Shown here in pieces: positions 63,601 to 64,000 of a stretch of 64,000 nucleotides of DNA (position 1 is its first letter; each line of letters begins with the position of its first letter). Position numbers and translations under genes: made by a program. The notes under the pieces are model-generated. The model ran no database searches, was not told the origin of the DNA, and was given only the letters and a program-made list of their open reading frames with translations. The DNA is from Anthracocystis setariae (Eukaryota > Basidiomycota > Ustilaginomycetes > Ustilaginales > Ustilaginaceae): assembly GCA_928724745.1 (NCBI GenBank), contig CAKMXJ010000022.1, forward strand, positions 124,001-188,000. Reading direction: 5' to 3'.

Positions 63601-63907
63601 CTGCGGGGATGACACAGCTGATGAGATCAAGACCCTCATCACCAAGACGGAGAGGACGCATCTGCACGACGAAGCGCTCTTGGAGCAGGTAGGCAAGCGA
63701 CTTGGCCTGGTTGACCACGAGCGTGCGCGCCAAGTTGGAGGCAAGGACGCCTCAGAAGCCGACATCGCCCTTGCTGAGGAAGGGTACCAGCAAAGATGGG
63801 AGTGCTTCGCCGATCTGTGCAGGTCGCTCGGTGTTGGACAGTACGAATTGGGTCTGGCAAAGAGAAGATGTGGGCCTGCTATCGATCTTTGCGGACAGGC
63901 CAATTGA
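60632..63907 (+). CDS. Long Ser-rich protein of unknown function
   Basis: Intronless, 1091 residues, start ATG at 60632. Two ordered parts flank a long disordered middle. The N-terminal one (about 110-210) is helical and acidic: SDAGVLLPFLDRPSEVKELL, RYRLCRVFGGDP, RWDEMLELLIELDRPLLDDE, WLVRLESLVMERSPELWAQL. The C-terminal one (about 970-1085) is also helical: FGQIKQVCGDDTADEIKTLI, DEALLEQVGKRLGLVDHERA, RWECFADLCRSLGVGQYELG. The middle 750 residues are rich in Ser, Pro, Ala and Arg, with many RRxS and SP sites, so it is probably a heavily phosphorylated scaffold. No catalytic motif, signal peptide or membrane helix is seen. No family was recognised. Confidence 0.72.
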   Translation: MAVPLPLPAQQQTNRAVVHGPSSMSAANFGLYSPLSSSVNMASQYGSSCALTILKGDVDHPIQPHAPIHQKHDASTGSNRPQHQSRFATSFANLRSASKNASSGFDSSVNVHAISDAGVLLPFLDRPSEVKELLFETKANEALRYRLCRVFGGDPQRPTHRGLDERWDEMLELLIELDRPLLDDEDWLVRLESLVMERSPELWAQLARCLGAEALTLRPAAGQPTSSRFDSWALPSARHVNVGHLDDSPLSPPSTSSSEDGDARITDRSMSISVEPLEALPQSYSEQPAAKMHKSTMRESVSPASSPISLAPEPASRRSSGQASPADIFASSMGGEDSAFPASLEDIMEEPSSSAAAQRSIPRRTRSHSGKFAGLRISAMTSSSPVSSSLGASIRRDSSSSPLPTGTMSPAGLASSPEQSPNCTSSTSFSKHRRLSVLVKQNNSTDTHLHHDHDSSQGAEASPKLASLRRQRGVSEAAQSLSSYSFPSQPRRRAQSFARSFAELKSPTEHLEHLRAENAKAEADRLTENTRRMNLRDAPCGAATSAPPASGGGLGLHRDSGSSSGLLDPASALGAKVRRASVGRKLSASKGEGSSTGSTSPSLPGLLPDGRTRHPSGSFGSRDLSESIAAFRATMGLSISPAPSENNFSEAGASETGSATRKRKGSGGAELPKPTSRTANTAEAKISRKGSPPTTSSDKQAQEQFEQPKHMQEIQSRQKAAGATGSGLALGGGFSLAKSGANFRRQSHEGTPTSPTAWKSNFSRREGIRTRAEPYSFRSPPAVQRRPGGFASLAQEYEKARHGRRASESVFSISSNALQSSPSSSIASLDAPDEAMSPAHRLTSDDSVPHLSLTSDAGDSKPLKSAATPGDPTPTAGPKDGITPRPSFSRLASGSQGYPFPNLLHRMTGAQDSESPSSGPATPLSPLHTCRTRLSPSPNISGTPSGSNSPRSPSIVFPISPSPSISRAKEFQKAVYTLPCQQAFGQIKQVCGDDTADEIKTLITKTERTHLHDEALLEQVGKRLGLVDHERARQVGGKDASEADIALAEEGYQQRWECFADLCRSLGVGQYELGLAKRRCGPAIDLCGQAN

Positions 63908-64000
63908 AAAAGCTCCAAGACAGGCATGGTCATTTCGTCCGAAACACACGTCGAACCAACCTGATGATGTTGACCGAAGAACCTCAACGATCAATCGTTG

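Overview
This window is nuclear DNA of a basidiomycete fungus, most probably a smut of the Ustilaginales close to Ustilago or Sporisorium. The reasons are protein-level resemblance to fungal families, short GT-AG introns of about 80-160 nt in roughly half of the genes, many intronless genes of 1-3 kb, genes on both strands with no operon-like packing, and intergenic DNA rich in mono-, di-, tri- and pentanucleotide repeats. All family names come from reading the translations; no database search was run.

Layout. 1-7 kb: 3' end of the spliceosomal helicase BRR2, a convergent long-chain acyl-CoA synthetase, and an EAF3/MRG15 chromatin protein. 7-10.5 kb: a gene-poor stretch holding what look like three diverged copies of one sequence, perhaps decayed genes. 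10.5-12 kb: a CDC3-type septin. 13.9-15.9 kb: a dead Tc1/mariner-like DNA transposon with terminal repeats of about 160 bp, whose transposase has an in-frame stop and is also split by a solo LTR. 16.4-21 kb: S-adenosylhomocysteine hydrolase and aminopeptidase P. 21.1 kb: an intron-containing tRNA-Arg(UCG). 21.5-23.2 kb: a Zn(2)Cys(6) transcription factor whose zinc cluster is interrupted by an apparent GC-AG intron. 25.4-28.6 kb: a large, probably mitochondrial helical-repeat protein.

29.6-32.6 kb: fused PabA-PabB aminodeoxychorismate synthase. 32.8-34.5 kb: an indoleamine 2,3-dioxygenase-like protein with a presequence-like N-terminus but Gln where the proximal haem His should be. 35.4-37.3 kb: an ankyrin-repeat protein. 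39.0-39.5 kb: a cyclophilin with two in-frame starts. 39.8-41 kb: a single-pass membrane protein of unknown role. 41.6-43 kb: La protein. 43.3-44.6 kb: 3-ketodihydrosphingosine reductase, divergent from COG2 (44.9-48 kb). 48.4-50.5 kb: a germinal-centre (STE20-group) kinase with a poly-Q tract. 53.4-54.5 kb: an OAC1-like mitochondrial carrier. 56.6-57.8 kb: SURF4/ERV29 cargo receptor. 60.6-63.9 kb: a long Ser-rich protein of unknown function.

Most genes are housekeeping genes: splicing, chromatin, RNA binding, lipid and sphingolipid synthesis, methyl cycle, folate, secretory traffic, cytokinesis and mitochondrial transport. They do not form one pathway or cluster. The novelty lies in the nested transposon fossil, the altered IDO-like protein, the GC-AG intron, the decayed repeated region at 7.6-10.4 kb, and an ACAGT-based motif that recurs across intergenic DNA.
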